From Arenicola marina (taxonomy: Eukaryota > Annelida > Polychaeta > Arenicolidae), in assembly GCA_964019135.1 (NCBI GenBank), contig OZ025255.1:25583708-25647707 (forward strand): a DNA stretch of 64,000 nucleotides, in the 5' to 3' direction. Positions 22,824 through 36,109 of the stretch are shown here, piece after piece. The notes beneath the pieces were generated by a model that worked only from the letters and a program-made list of their open reading frames with translations, did no database searches and was not told the DNA's origin. The translations under genes and the position numbers were made by a program. The stretch's first letter is position 1; each line of letters starts with the position of its first letter.

Positions 22824-23160
22824 TACCACCGATTCAATAATAATAACTTACCCACATATTTCGTGGAACACTTGAGATTTCTCAAAATAAATGACTTACA
22901 CAATCATAATACAAAATAAAAAAGGCACACATTCCTTGTACCGAAAACTAAACACGAATTTAGTGAACTAACGTTAAGACACAGTCTCACGTGTAGCGAA
23001 TTTGCATAGGGAAACTGGCGGAATGATAAGAAATAGCACGGCACATGAGAACTAGCGTAATGGTAGGAAGAAGTAGGACGGTAGGGGGCGCGTGGGTGAG
23101 ATTGGGTAGTAAACATCCGCCAGGGGAGGAAGACGAAAGGAAGCCAGAAAGTTAGAGAAT
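22824..23160 (+). mobile_element. LINE reverse-transcriptase fragment, right part
   Basis: The reading LPTYFVEHLRFLKINDLHNH followed by FLVPKTKHEFSELTLRHS is the usual C-terminal end of this LINE class and continues the frame order of 19690-20788. The 3' boundary is not clear. Confidence 0.6.
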
Positions 23161-23639
23161 TGGGAGATCATCCATTTTGTAGTAAGTATCTTTATGAATA
23201 GTTTATGTATCTTTTTATGCAAGTTATTAAGCAAGTTGCCCCATAAGTATGGAGAGTAATGCGCAGTATTTTGGCCCTATTTTTAATAGCACCTCTTTTC
23301 TCTTTATTCCCTGTGCTTCGCCCGCGCATCTCTTTTCTATATACTTTTATAAGAGGGTCTAGGTCAGAAATATATATGTGGAGCTATATTGCGAGGAATC
23401 AGCAATGGTATATGGCGAATTAACTTGGGAAAAGGAGAAACAGTGTGAGAGATAGATCAGGACAGCAATTAGGCAATGGGAGGATAGCTTGAATTAGGGA
23501 GAGAAGATATATACGGCAGTTGCAGTGATATTTGAACTTGGTATTGGTAGCTCCATGTGATATTGTTATCTGTATATTCACTGAGAGGCTGATGGCATAT
23601 ATATATTCAAGTAGCATGAAGAGATTTATCATAAATTTG

Positions 23640-23930
23640 TATGTGGTGGCAGCGATTGATCGAGTTAACCCGAAATAAATCATTTGAACTGTACCTACTT
23701 TAGTATTGCCTTATTGCTGGGTTACTTAATCTGGGTTAAACCGAGAATGCTTAACAATATCGCGGCATAAAATGCCCCCTTCCTGATATTTTACCCAAAC
23801 TATAAAACCGGCACACTACAGTTTTGGTGGCAGCAGTGTGTTATTACAACATACACCCTCAGCAAGCTACAGTTTGGTGGCAGCGGTAGGATTTGACCAC
23901 TTACACCCCTCGGCACGCAACACGTAACAC
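23640..23930 (+). mobile_element. Possible LTR-retrotransposon remnant (gypsy-like primer-site region)
   Basis: The motif TGGTGGCAGCG occurs three times (near 23644, 23829 as a variant, 23876), once after a polyadenylation-like AAATAAAT. Such a TGGTGGCAGCG stretch just past an LTR is typical of primer-binding regions of gypsy-like elements. No internal genes or paired LTR are visible. If correct, this is a broken fossil and it lies only in the right arm. Confidence 0.3.
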
Positions 23931-24274
23931 TTAAATACTACACCCCCGCATATCATTCGCAAAGCAACTACACATTCGCTAGCAAGTTACGCATCTTATA
24001 TCAAAGAACACTTCTTAAATTGTTATCCTGACTACTGTAATGTACGGTATTGTTATGTTTGTAATGTACGTATGCGGTAACTCATCAAACATCATCAGTT
24101 GTGTTTTCTTGGTTCTGTTTTTTGTTCCTGTCCATTCTTACATACCATACTTGCCGTTAACTTTAATATACTACTACCTATCTCATCTCTGATAGTATTA
24201 AAGTCAATACTGTATATGTTAGTGCAACTTGCCTGCTATGAACTGTATTCTAGTCAGGCAATATTTTGTTGTTT

Positions 24275-27200
24275 TTATACCTTGAAGGCTATCAGATACT
24301 CCGGGTAGGCGTGATTGTCCATGTCGACCACAAATATGCGCGGATTTGTGACGTCATCCACGGAGGAATCATACGTCGCCTCGCCCACCACGGGGGCCTC
24401 CTTTTCACTGTGGCGTCCCTTGGTGTACCTGCCGGTCAGCACGCGGCACTGGTACATGTACTGAATACCATTGACGTCGGGCACGGCGTACTTGTGGCTG
24501 GCCGAGTAACGGGCGCTGACAGCAAAGTACACACCATGTCCATATTGTGTGGCTGCAATACAATGGCACATTATCATAAGCATCGGGCATCAGGGAAAGG
24601 CAGACGATGCATCGCTGTGCATCGTCAATATTAAGTGTATCGCATTCGCTAGTTAGTGTCCCTGCAGCATGTTATTTCACCGACACATATACTTGTATAA
24701 ATAGCCACTTCAAATTATCCAATGTCCCAAGCAAAGGTGAGATGTTCATAGCAGTACTTCATGCTTATAATGCAGTTTATTTATTAAGAACAACATAACT
24801 TTGTGCATGTTTAATACCGGTGTAGCATAAGCCGTTGTGTTTACCATTTTGGCCGCAGTAGCTTCTGTTAAACCCTCCAGAGCTGATGCTTTCGAGAGCT
24901 TCTCGTGTTGTACCGTGGTACAGAACACGCTCATTGACTTTGATGTCTGTGTTATGTCTCTCCATTTTCATCTTATTGAATTGAAAGTTTTCGTATAAGA
25001 CAGGATTTTGCACCCTGCAAATTTGTACCTGAAATTTAAGCGTCAGTCTTTCATTACTTTCATACATCATTTTCATATATGGCGTACATTAATTAGTGCG
25101 TTACATCCGAGTGGGGTGCTGATATCTGCCTGTGACGTTGAAAAGAGCCCGGACTATAAAGTTGTAAATATTGGTCCGTTACTTCACAGTGGGGCTTTGC
25201 TATTTTCCGTAACGTTGAAAAGAGCTCATAAATAGGGCTGCGTTACTTTAGAGTGGTGCTTTGCTATCTGATGTAACTTTGAACAGTGGGCATAAATATG
25301 GTTGTGTCGCGTTATACTATGGCAAGCTGTCTGCCGCCATCTATTTACTCATGGCACACCCACCCACGCATGTCACAAAACTTCAAAAGTGTATTTACCA
25401 CCGTGGCCGCCGAAAAGTCATGAGATTTAAAGTTCTGTTCCACCGTCTGATATTCTAGAGTGGCTGGCTTGAGAGGGACGGAGCTCGAGCGCTTACTACT
25501 CGCCACGTCTTCCCAATTGGAAGGAACCTTGATATCTGGAAGGCAGGGAAACGTGACACGTATCAGCCGATTGTGCACCTAAAACCAGAGCTGCATACTT
25601 AATGTGCGAAGCATTTTGATCATAAAGCGCCCATATCGACCATGTACACCACGCAAGAGGGCACCCCTGCATATATATAAGTATCTGTGCAGATTGCAGA
25701 TTGTGTTGTATTCATTGATGCAATACATTTACTTTTTGTAACTTCTAGATAATTGTATGTAATCAGAGCGAGTAGATATCGGGACGTGTGGCATTTCTCT
25801 GAAGTAGCAAGACAGTTACAGGACGGAGAAACGCTGCTTTTGGCTCAACTCCAACTCCATAAGGAGTGTGATGCGCGGTGTAGTGATTGATTAAGGGAGA
25901 ACGCAGATGGTAAAGTCAAGCCGTTTATTACGTTAATGTAATAATTAAATCCACCAGACGAACCAAAATGTGTCTGCAGTTCCCTTGTGCGGATAAAATC
26001 AAAGTAGCCGGATATCAGACTGCCAATTTACCTTCCCTTCCAACCCTAGAACCGGAACTGACAATAGCCTGGCAGTAAACGCGGGCAATAGGTTTCCAGG
26101 TGACTTACGTCAGTTAGTAAGCCAAATAAATGCGTTCCTGATTCTCACTTATTGATTTCAAGACGATTCTCCAAACCATGTGCAGCGAATATCTCGGTGG
26201 CTCAAACACAAACAAGAGGTAAAGCCATACAAAGTGCATGCATCAAAGTATCTGACGATCAAACTGTAATGAACACTGACTTTCGAGAGACAAAGATGCC
26301 TTCGAGAATAACCTGATAATAAAACAAAAGGACTAATATTAAGTAACTTATTAATTAACGGATGTGCAACCAAGTTGACATTCAGAGGATTATTGTTAAT
26401 TTTGAAGTAATTTGCAAGCGATATGTGTTTGTATACTATTCTAATTATTACTTATTATTGACTCACGTATCTGTCCCCCTCTCTCTCTCTGTTCAGTTAC
26501 CACCTTCACATTCAAGTTACCGAGCTCCTTCATCTGCAAAAAACAACATGGTGTCACCTTGTACTGTTTGACCTTGGGGTAGATCACCATGGAGGTAGCG
26601 GATCACGTGATTCACATATCACGTGGATCATTGTTAAAGGGCTGCATGGTAATTACGGGATCTGATCGAGAACCAATGACACGCTCTCGTTAATGCTCTA
26701 TGTCGATACTTTGGTGACCCTCTTTCGCATCGGCGTAATTATTACCATCAAAGTATCTCAATTTAATATACGGACGGTTAGACAAGGAGAAAAAGTATGG
26801 AATGACAATTGTGTCTTATTTTTCTTGTAGTCCCTGGCTGAAGGTGAACGAAGTTGAAGAGCTAAGACAGATAGATCAAGCCTTATTTACTCAGATGAAT
26901 TCCAGCACCGCCATGTAGTTTATGTCGTCCCTTGAGTCATCTTGTTATCGGATGTTTTGTAACTCAAATAAAGGGGTCGCCGGCATGCGACTATTGGGAA
27001 CTCGCGAAAGGGTATTCTATACATTTGCGCGGTGGTGCCACTGTGCTAACGGTGCCACCAGCGATTCTCTGCCATGCCACCCGCCCAAGGGATATATGTT
27101 TTTGCGTGCTTACAACAACTAACATCCATTGATTGTTCCGCATTCCGCATTACCTTTTCGGCATTCATTTCTTTCGGTAGAACTAACTAACGAAGTATTG

Positions 27201-30200
27201 CACATAATGCAGTTCCATTCACTGCAAGCGTCAGTTATCTAAAGGTAACGGAATGAGCGCGCGCTTGTTTGTGGAGTCTCGTCTGTTTTAATTGCGTAAA
27301 ATGGCAACTGGTATTTACTATTGCTATTGCTAAAGAACCGCACATAATGACGATAAGACGAGTCTCGGCAGATGAGTGGGATTTTTTGGGACAAAGTACA
27401 TCTGCAAAAAGGAGACATAAATGGTGAACGACTGTCGTCCCGTCACCCCCCAGCCCCGGGTCGTACCCCACTCTGCCAGCAGCGATAGCTCGTTCCTCAT
27501 ATCACCTCTGCTCCACGCAATCGACATCGACAGTGCAGACTACATTAAATATTTTATGCCACGAGCTACCTTGCGAATGACTCGTTCTCGAGTCTACGAT
27601 TGTGTTCACATCCACTCGATTCCTCAAGCAAAACCTCGCAGGTAGCCGGTGCCCGGCTCTCAAATGTTGACAAACATGAGTGCGCGTCACGCAGCCGTAG
27701 CCACAATCAGGGCGATTGGTACTGGGTCTAAGATCATGTGTCTTTATGTCTGCCTCAAAGCACGTACACCACAAACAAATCTTTGCAGCCCAAAAGCAAT
27801 CGTTGGGAGCATTAAAGCAATATGTTGCTATGTAATTTTTATATTACCTCTCTTTTCCATGTTAAATAGGTATATTCTGTGTTGAATTTAAATCCTGAAA
27901 GCAAGTGAGCTATCCGGAGGAAAGCAATTTGTTCACGCGGCTCGCTAGGATGTCCGCAGGCGATAAACTAGCGCAGTTTCATGTTCAAATTGTCGTTTTA
28001 CAGACGAGATATAAACCATATATGCATCATAATTTTGAGATACTTTTACTCTTGATTCTAAAATTGTAAAAATCTAAGAAGGCGCATGTAAATATGCTGC
28101 TTTAACTCACGTGTTCCGCCGTCAGGAACGCGAGGGAGGCTTGTGCCACCGGGTCAATCAGCTCCCCATCCGGCCTGGACGGAGTCTTCGCAGTTCCCCA
28201 CACAGACCCTGTTGTCTCCCCCGGTGACACTGATATCTGATCCAATGCAACTGAATATTGTGGAAGAATGGGTATCGTGTGAGTGCATAAACGCTTTTGC
28301 ATATTGCAGAGGAGTGAATATAGTTCATCTATATCTTTGGGAAGAAGGGACATTTTATTACATGGCTTTTTAGCAAATTGCACACGAACGAATAAGGAAA
28401 ACATCTTTTGCAGCTTGTGCACGTATAAACATTTACCATCAGCTTTGCATATAATCGTGACAAAATGTTTTATAAACTTCTCTCGCATCTTGTGGAATGA
28501 TGAATCCAAGCGCAAGAAAAGTACATAAGTTCGTACCCGAAACCAAATACTCCAACTAAATGCGCTGACGCAGCACCTTAGCCATGCCATCATTAGGTTA
28601 GTGGGTCACGGCGGAGATTTCCCTATATTTTCAAATATATTTCGTCTCAATGTCCCGGCCTGATCTTTTCGGTCAACCTTTCCTGCTAACGGCAGACTGA
28701 TACGTGCATCGTGATGAAACCTATCTGCGATTTTCAATTCCTTGCCCCAGATGCAGGAACCATGGTTCGAATCCATTATCTATTGACCTACAGTCCAGCC
28801 AGCTTACCAACTGAGCTAGGACGGCGCCCCAGTGCGTGTAAGAGGTTATACGGGTGGATCGACCTTTTTTGCGAGACAGAAGTACTATCGCACCTCTTTG
28901 GTTCTGTCAACATGACAGTTTGTATCAGAACACAATCATTACAAGCGATTTCAACGGCGAATGAGGTACGGTCAAGAAGTATACTAACTGACCACAATGT
29001 TTGGTTTAAAATTCGTATATTACACTATTACAATATTTCACTGGCTCAACTGTAGTGGATAAAACCTTGTCATCAATGTCGCATTCAGCATTCATACCTC
29101 GTAGCGTGTCCAAATTGGGGACCTTAGTTCCAGCAGGGCCTATTGGCTTCGGATGCATCGGGATATTCTGCACTGGGAACTTGGCCACCCGAGCCTTGTT
29201 CCTGAACACTTCCCGGAATTGTTTAACCATTTGGGCGTCAACGATGACGATGTATACGTCCTTCAGGACACGCGGTCTGGTCCGGCTGTTGTACTTGTGT
29301 ATGGCGTCGAACATTGCACCAGCACTGGTTTTAGCAGCCACTCCAAGGCGTCCTGTCCAACATGGTTGTATATAGTTACTAAGGATTCATTTAGCTTTGA
29401 TGACAGCAGATTGATCCAATATGGATTACTGGCTAGTTCAAGAATAAAAACTTAACCAAATGAAGATTAAATCACGAATTATGGTAATTGAATGCTCACC
29501 TCTCACGAACTCACATGTCGCTATCATTATAGCATAAGTGTCATATCTATTCGGTTTTACCAAGTGTTAAAAATTAAAACTGGGGAAAGTACTATGACTC
29601 ATCCTCTGGTTCTCTCTGTTCGTCTACTTGTATATTTGAATATACAATCGATAGCACACCGACCACGTGAAATGACGTCACCTGTTCCAAAAGCTGGGAA
29701 GGTCAAAGAGGTCATCCCCATTGTCTCCGCTTCTCGAAGGGTACGGCCTATTAGACCAGACCATCTTGCCGTATCCCCGGTCATCACCAGATGAAAAACC
29801 TTCTTGCATTGCATGTTTCCTCCCCCAGTTATCGCCAAATCATTGCGAATTGTCCCTGAAAAGGATTTTTGGCCAGACTACTTGATTGTGGACTTGATTG
29901 TGGTGGATATATTAAAAGAAGATAGGACTTACTTAGTAGTTATATACACATACAGATTCGCAATGCATGGACACAAGAGCATAATGTATGCATAACAATT
30001 TAACGAATCCAACTAGACGAATGGCTGAGTTATCGTAAATAAGAATGGGTACCGTAAAGCGGAACGGCGTAGTTCCTAATGTGCCTAATGAGTGAGCATA
30101 CTCTAGTGGATGTCATTCACGATCTGGTGGGAGACAAAGGCTCCGCGTTTGGCGTAAAGCGTGTCAGCCTGCATATTGTGTGAGTCGCACTACTTTATCC

Positions 30201-30741
30201 GGCTTTCACAATGAGCCGCCATTATATACATGTCCTCCCGCCGTCGTTCCTCTATACACGATTTTAAATGCTAATGACGCTGACAATGGATAAACAGAGA
30301 ATTCTACGGACAGGTTAAACATCTTACCAATCTTATTGCATTCGGCGACATATTTGGGTCCCCCGGCCTTGTTCATGGCTGAGCTGGCCTGACCCTGAGG
30401 ATCTGTGCATGAAGTTAGACAGACGATGACATGCTGTTATGAATTGGTTAGTGACTTAATCACACTGGACAGGTGTCAATGGCTAGAAACAAGTGACTTA
30501 CTCACAAAGGTTTCAATGGTTTGAGACAAGTGACTTACTCATACGGTTGTCAAGGGCTTGGGACAATTGACTTACTCCTGAGGGAGCCAATGGCTTGTCC
30601 ACAGCTACTGACGATGACGTCAGTGTGTTGCTTGGTGATGTCTCCTTGGTGAACCCATACAGACAAATGGAGCATGTCCACTGCCAACATATCGTTAGCC
30701 AGATGTTGCTGTAACACACCCCTTGTGGCTGTTCGGGACAT
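24275..30741 (-). CDS. Gene B: macrodomain plus ADP-ribosyltransferase (PARP14/15-like), nine exons, open
   Basis: Exons in transcript order: 30741-30576, 30402-30328, 29855-29682, 29352-29026, 28250-28111, 26533-26467, 25535-25399, 25028-24845, 24552-24275. All phases agree and give 515 residues. Residues 1 to about 215 are a macrodomain (VHQGDIT, AGGPKYVAECNKI, FPAFGTG, IVIVDAQMVKQF). A Pro-rich hinge, a linker (SVSPGETTGS) and a shortened KH-like exon follow. The ART domain starts near 320 (PSNWEDV) with His400 in YHGT, Tyr432 in GHGVYFA and Ile496 in NPRIFVV. By family knowledge such proteins bind and attach single ADP-ribose units and act in innate immunity. The macrodomain has Ser where active hydrolases have Asn (DVIVSS), so binding is more likely than removal. 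Exon 6 lacks 33 codons found in gene A, replaced by a GA run, in frame. The exon 4 donor (AATA/GTGTAAT) is weak. Confidence 0.85.
28753..28830 (-). mobile_element. tRNA-like SINE head, gene B intron 4
   Basis: This is the mirror of 4446-4518. Read on the minus strand it has CTCAGTTGGTAAGCTGG and GGATTCGAACC. The loop reads CTGTAGG instead of CTGCAGG, so the anticodon position differs from the left arm. That argues for a decaying SINE and not a conserved tRNA gene. Confidence 0.55.
30440..30580 (-). repeat. Tandem array repeating the intron 1 splice donor, gene B
   Basis: Three successive minus-strand units of about 40 bp each contain an exact GAGTAAGTCA. The first is the exon 1 donor (CAGGA/GTAAGT). 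All three are equally good donor matches, at spacings of about 40 bp, so exon 1 could end at three places. Confidence 0.75.
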
Positions 30742-31174
30742 GTAAGAAAAGAGGTATTGTCAAATTGTACTCAGTTCTTCCTCTTATTTATAAGAATGAG
30801 CGTTCTAACATGTCTACGTTAAACAGATTTACTGCGCAAGTCGTGTTATTAATGCTCATGATTGTTCAAATAATTCAGTGTTCTAACTTATCTGCGTTTA
30901 CAATGCGATTGGTGCTCCCCTAATATACTTATTTCATCTGTTGTTTCGATTTCTAGGCGTCATATATGGCTCATATGTATGAACATACTTATTTTGGTTA
31001 TGTTATCATCAGATTAATCAAGACAAAGTACGTACTGAACCATCGTGCCAAATGGAACCAATCAGATAATCGTACACGCAAAGCCATCCTGTTATCGTGG
31101 GACCAATCAGGTAAACGTACATACGATTCCTCTGATCGTTGTTCTAGTAATACTCACATACGCCCCGCAACGTA

Positions 31175-32947
31175 TATACTTACCTATCGTGTTATCCTTG
31201 GTCTTCAAACCTATATACTTACCCATCGTCTTATCCTTAATCTAACAACGTATATACTTACCCATCGTGTTATCTTTGGTCTAACAACGTATATACTTAC
31301 CCATCATGCCATCATTGGTCCAACAACGTATATACTTACCCATCATGCCATCATTGGTCTAACAACGTATATACTTACCCATCATGCCATCATTGGTCTA
31401 ACAACGTATATACTTACCCATCGTGTTATCTTTGGTCTAACAACGTATATATTTACCCATCATGCCATCATTGGTCTAACAACATATATACTTACCCATC
31501 GTGTTATCTTTGGTCTAACAACGTATATTCTTACCCATCGTGTTATCCTTGGTCTAACAACGTATATACTTACCCATCGTGTTATCTTTGGTCTAACAAC
31601 GTATATTCTTACCCATCGTGTTATCCTTGGTCTAACAACGTATATACTTACCCATCGTGTTATCTTTGGTCTAACAACGTATATACTTACCCATCATGCC
31701 ATCATTGGTCTAACAACGTATATACTTACGCATCGTGTTATCCTTGGTCTAGCAACGTATATACTTACGCATCGTGTTATCCTCGGTCTAACAACGTATA
31801 TACTTACCCATCGTGTTATCCTTGGTCTAACAACGTATATACTTACGCATCGTGTTATCCTCGGTCTAACAACGTATATACTTACCCATTGTGTTATCTT
31901 TGGTCTAACAACGTATATTCTTACCCATCATGCCATCCTTGGTCTAGCAACGTATATACTTACCCATCATGCCATCATTGGTCTAACAACGTATATACTT
32001 ACCCATCGTGTTATCTTTGGTCTAACAACCTATATACTTACCCATCATGCCATCATTGGTCTAACAACGTATATACTTACCCATCATGCCATCATTGGTC
32101 TAACAACGTATATACTTACCCATCGTGTTATCCTTGGTCTAACAACGTATATACTTACCCATCGTGTTATCCTTGGTCTAACAACGTATATTCTTACCCA
32201 TCATGCCATCATTGGTCTAACAACGTATATACTTACCCATCATGCCATCATTGGTCTAACAACGTATATACTTACCCATCGTGTTATCTTTGGTCTAACA
32301 ACGTATATTCTTACCCATCATGCCATCCTTGGTCTAGCAACGTATATACTTACCCATCATGCCATCATTGGTCTAACAACGTATATACTTACCCATCGTG
32401 TTATCTTTGGTCTAACAACGTATATACTTACCCATCATGCCATCATTGGTCTAACAACGTATATACTTACCCATCATGCCATCATTGGTCTAACAACGTA
32501 TATACTTACCCATCGTGTTATCTTTGGTCTAACAACGTATATACTTACCCATCATGCCATCATTGGTCTAACAACGTATATACTTACCCATCGTGTTATC
32601 CTTGGTCTAACAACGTATATACTTACCCATCGTGTTATCTTTGGTCTAACAACGTATATACTTACCCACCATGCCATCATTGGTCTAACAACGTATATAC
32701 TTACCCATCATGCCATCATTGGTCTAACAACGTACATACTTACCCATCGTGTTATCTTTGGTCTAACAACGCATATGCTTACCCATCATGCCATCATTGG
32801 TCTAACAACGTATATACTTACCCATCATGCCATCATTGGTCTAACAACGTACATACTTACCCATCGTGTTATCTTTGGTCTAACAACGCATATGCTTACC
32901 CATCATGCCATCATTGGTCTAACAACGTATATACTTACCCATCATGC
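31175..32947. repeat. 36-bp minisatellite upstream of gene B (about 49 units)
   Basis: The plus-strand unit runs GGTCTAACAACGTATATAC, TTACCCATC, then either ATGCCATCATT or GTGTTATC(C/T)TT. These types are mixed along the array in longer patterns such as the repeated blocks near 31900-32340. Because 36 is divisible by three and the unit lacks stops in some frames, long open frames cross it, but they are artefacts. On the minus strand, which is the sense of gene B, every unit has ATGGGTAAGTATATACG, an ATG with a donor-like GGTAAGTAT. The array resumes at 37634 after a transposon. Confidence 0.9.
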
Positions 32948-32989
32948 CACCCTGCTAAAAATGTCCTGTAGAGTTTCTAAAGAACTCTA

Positions 32990-33300
32990 TAGAAACTCTA
33001 TAGAGCATCCAGTGTTCTATATATGTCTTTATAGTGTCTCTATAGGACACACATTTTCTATAGACTTTCTATGGAGCATGCAGTGTTCTATAGCGTTTCT
33101 ATAGATGTCTTTATAGTGTCTCTATAGGACACACATATTCTATAAACTTTCTATAGAGTATGCAGTGTTCTATAGCGTTTCTATAGATGTCTTTATAGTG
33201 TCTCTATATGACACAAATATTCTATAGACTTTCTATAGAGCATGCAGTGTTCTATAGATGTCTTTATAGTGTTTCTATAGGACAAATATTCTGTAGAATT
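32990..33300. repeat. CTATAG-rich subterminal array, left
   Basis: Three to four units of about 80-90 bp contain TTCTATAGATGTCTTTATAGT and GTCTCTATAGGACAC. The array lies just inside the left end of the 4.7-kb element. Confidence 0.7.
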
Positions 33301-34973
33301 GCTATGAAACACTGTTCTATATCATTTTTAAGATACGTAAATGGCGTCTCTATAGAACATATTCAATAGAATCTGGTCGATATTGATTCAGACACACTGG
33401 TGAATGAAATCCTAAGTAGAGAGACTTCGTATTGTGGGCAGATGAACAAATTTAAAATGGAAGATATGTCCCCAGTGGGCACACCGCCGTCGTAAACTCG
33501 TCGCTAAACGTCGCTAAACATCGAGAACCCGTCAGATGTTCGTCCATAATCCGTTATCATTAGATCGACGCACCTTGGGTTGATGCCTAATCATACATTT
33601 TTAGTGATTGGATTCAAATAGATGGCGCAGCTATGACAGTTCACTGATTATTAAAGACCTCTAGTCTTTGTCTGATAAGTGTCTATCACCCTATCACGGT
33701 ATCGCGCGACTTCCTGATAACGTAACATGCGAACACACAATAATTAAATATATATTCCTTCAGTTCCATACACTACATATATTGTAACACCAAGTTTCAA
33801 TTACCACCTTTGTGGCAACGTAGCTTTTTTATATGGGTGTTACAGCAAGTCTAAAAGTATAACACTAGTAGGCCTATTCCCACGCATGTCCTGACACAAT
33901 TAAGTAATTCGGTACCCCATGCACCCTCGCATCACTCCATCTGTCCATCCCAGTATAATTCCTTCTAAAACGGACAGCAACGTTGCAACAACAGTGAAAT
34001 TTGTAGTGTGACACAGGCGCTCAGATCAGTTAACACGAAAACTACCTGTGCAGCGTGCCAAAGCGCGCGAAGTACGCGAACCAGAGCATCACCGTGATTG
34101 TGCTGCCACCTTGCGGAGATATTGGTTGCAGATCGTACTGCGCATGCGCCAAGTTTAAAAATATTGCGGAAAGGCAAACCGATTTCAAAGTTACATGTAC
34201 ATATGAGCTACAAATTCACGAATATTTGCTTACATATATAACTGAAAAGTATTTATTTATAAATATCTCATTGTGTAGCACCTGACGAAACCCAGGTTTG
34301 AACGTGACATCATAAATTAAGGCCAGAAGAAGATTTTCTAAATTGTGCTTTGTTGTTTACAAGACTTGCCACTTCACTTTTTGACTTGGCACTTGCTCAT
34401 TCGCTCATCATGATCATGCTCATAGATCTACGCCCTGTACGCATACACTACAGGCTACACCTACTACGCCTAGCCTACTGCCACTGGCTCCCGGCTGGCT
34501 GTAGCCTACGCTATAGGCTACAGTAAGTATATTATTTCTACTGGCGTTTAATGATGCAGACCATGGGACTTCTATTATGAACCAAGCGCCTGTAATGGGC
34601 TGTATGCAGTCGAGAAGTGGAAGTGCCACCACTCATTTCTCCTGACTCTTAATTTGCAGGTAGGTAAAGCAACTACTTTTTTAAGTCAAGCTTGGGCCGG
34701 GGTAGTTGTGATCTCCAGAGTTGAAATTATTCTTATGCTGGAGATCGCAGCTAAGGCCGGGGCTAAAGTCATATTTATACCGTAATTTCTGCTGTATAAG
34801 TCATAGCTTTTTTTCCTCGCTGCCAAGGAGTACAACTTATACACCAGTACATGACAGTGTGTCTGCTGGAGCATTAGCGTGAAGAAATATTGTTTACATT
34901 ATAAAAAACACAGATAAAATGGCAGCACAATCATACGTTTTCATATCATCATAGTCTTATGTCACTCAAAATA

Positions 34974-35214
34974 CATTATAGTTTTACTGAAAACCTATAC
35001 ACGATGGCTAGATACAAGTTATGACTATAATATGACTATTGTTGAGTGATTACAGCAAATATGAGTAGAAACTTCACTCTACAGCATTTCACTCAAAATA
35101 TATTAGTTTTAGTGAAAACCTATACACGAGGGCTAGATACAAGTTATGACTATACTATGACTATTGTTGAGTGATTATAGCAAATATGGGCAGAAAATTT
35201 ACTCTACAGCATTT
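34974..35214. repeat. Tandem duplication of about 120 bp
   Basis: Two adjacent copies each contain GAAAACCTATACACGA.GG and CTAGATACAAGTTATGACTA, then TGACTATTGTTGAGTGATTA. They differ at a few bases. The copies lie in the interior of the 4.7-kb element. Around them, 33300-36000 shows no gene. Confidence 0.75.
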
Positions 35215-36109
35215 ATGAATTTGATTTTGCAATAATTTGGTAATGAGAGTTAAAGGAAAAAAATAGATATCAATTTTCTGTCTACCAAACAACATTCAGT
35301 TATGGAAGAATGTTTACTTGTCAGAGAATTGCTATACCGGGTGATGATATCACATGGACAAGTTTAGCTTTCCTGTGTACTACATCATCAAAATGTGCAC
35401 CTTTCAGTCATTTTTTACCTATAGCATATGCTGTAATTAACTTTTATTTTGAGATAGACAAGGTCAGCAGATAGTGTTCAGATTTTGTGAATACTTTCAC
35501 ATTTCAGTGCATCATAACAAGCATCATGATTCGCAGCTGGCAAGGACGAAACAAGAAGCTACAATAAGGAGACCATCAGAAGCTGCTGCGCATATTAGGG
35601 AATGATCCAGCAGAAGAAAATTGAGGGTGTAATCATAATGTTATGACTAATTAATATGTGTGTAAGCTGTAAGTTGCTGAAGACTGTGAGAGTAATATAA
35701 TTAAGTAAATTGCAGAATCAATGCCACCAGAATTTGCAGTTGGGAACTATATATTTCATTCATTCGAACACATTCCTGGTATTAACTCTGTATGTAAGAA
35801 AGAATGTCTGAGCAATTCCCATGGATTTGTATTTACTGTTTTTTATCTGGTTAATTACTAAAATTCATTGCAGTAAGCTGCATCGGTTAGATACTATTTG
35901 TGGGTATACATAAAGGTATATATGTCAGGAAAATATTGGATTTTCGTTCTGGGATGAATATGTACAGGTACTTTGAATTGTAGTGCACTGAACATGCTGA
36001 ATATTTTATGTTGGGTAGGTCAATATTCCTAGAATGTTGTACAGTTCATATTATTGCATTATGTTATTATTCACATTCTGTACCTTGTTTTTATAATATA
36101 TATTTGGAA

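Larger units (their letters stand above)
17241..32949 (-). repeat. Right arm of the palindrome
   Basis: This is the reverse-complement partner of 1-15815. It carries gene B and its flanks. Homology starts at about 17241, where the mirror of 15815 is found, and continues into the 36-bp minisatellite beginning near 31175. The left arm also enters that minisatellite at the window edge. Insertions found only in this arm are 17990-18935 and about 19690-24270. Confidence 0.9.

Noticed and set aside
24266-24634. Plus-strand open frames opposite the ART exon of gene B (and likewise at 56143-56436)
   Set aside because: They are antisense shadows of a conserved coding exon.
31175-32947. CRISPR-like array
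   Set aside because: Units are contiguous without unique spacers, and the sequence is eukaryotic. It is a minisatellite.
30966-33104. A 712-codon open frame with 12-residue repeats (THRVIFGLTTYI type) and a second one of 360 codons in another frame
   Set aside because: Both are products of the 36-bp minisatellite, whose unit length is a multiple of three and is open in more than one frame. Neither has a start context or homology.
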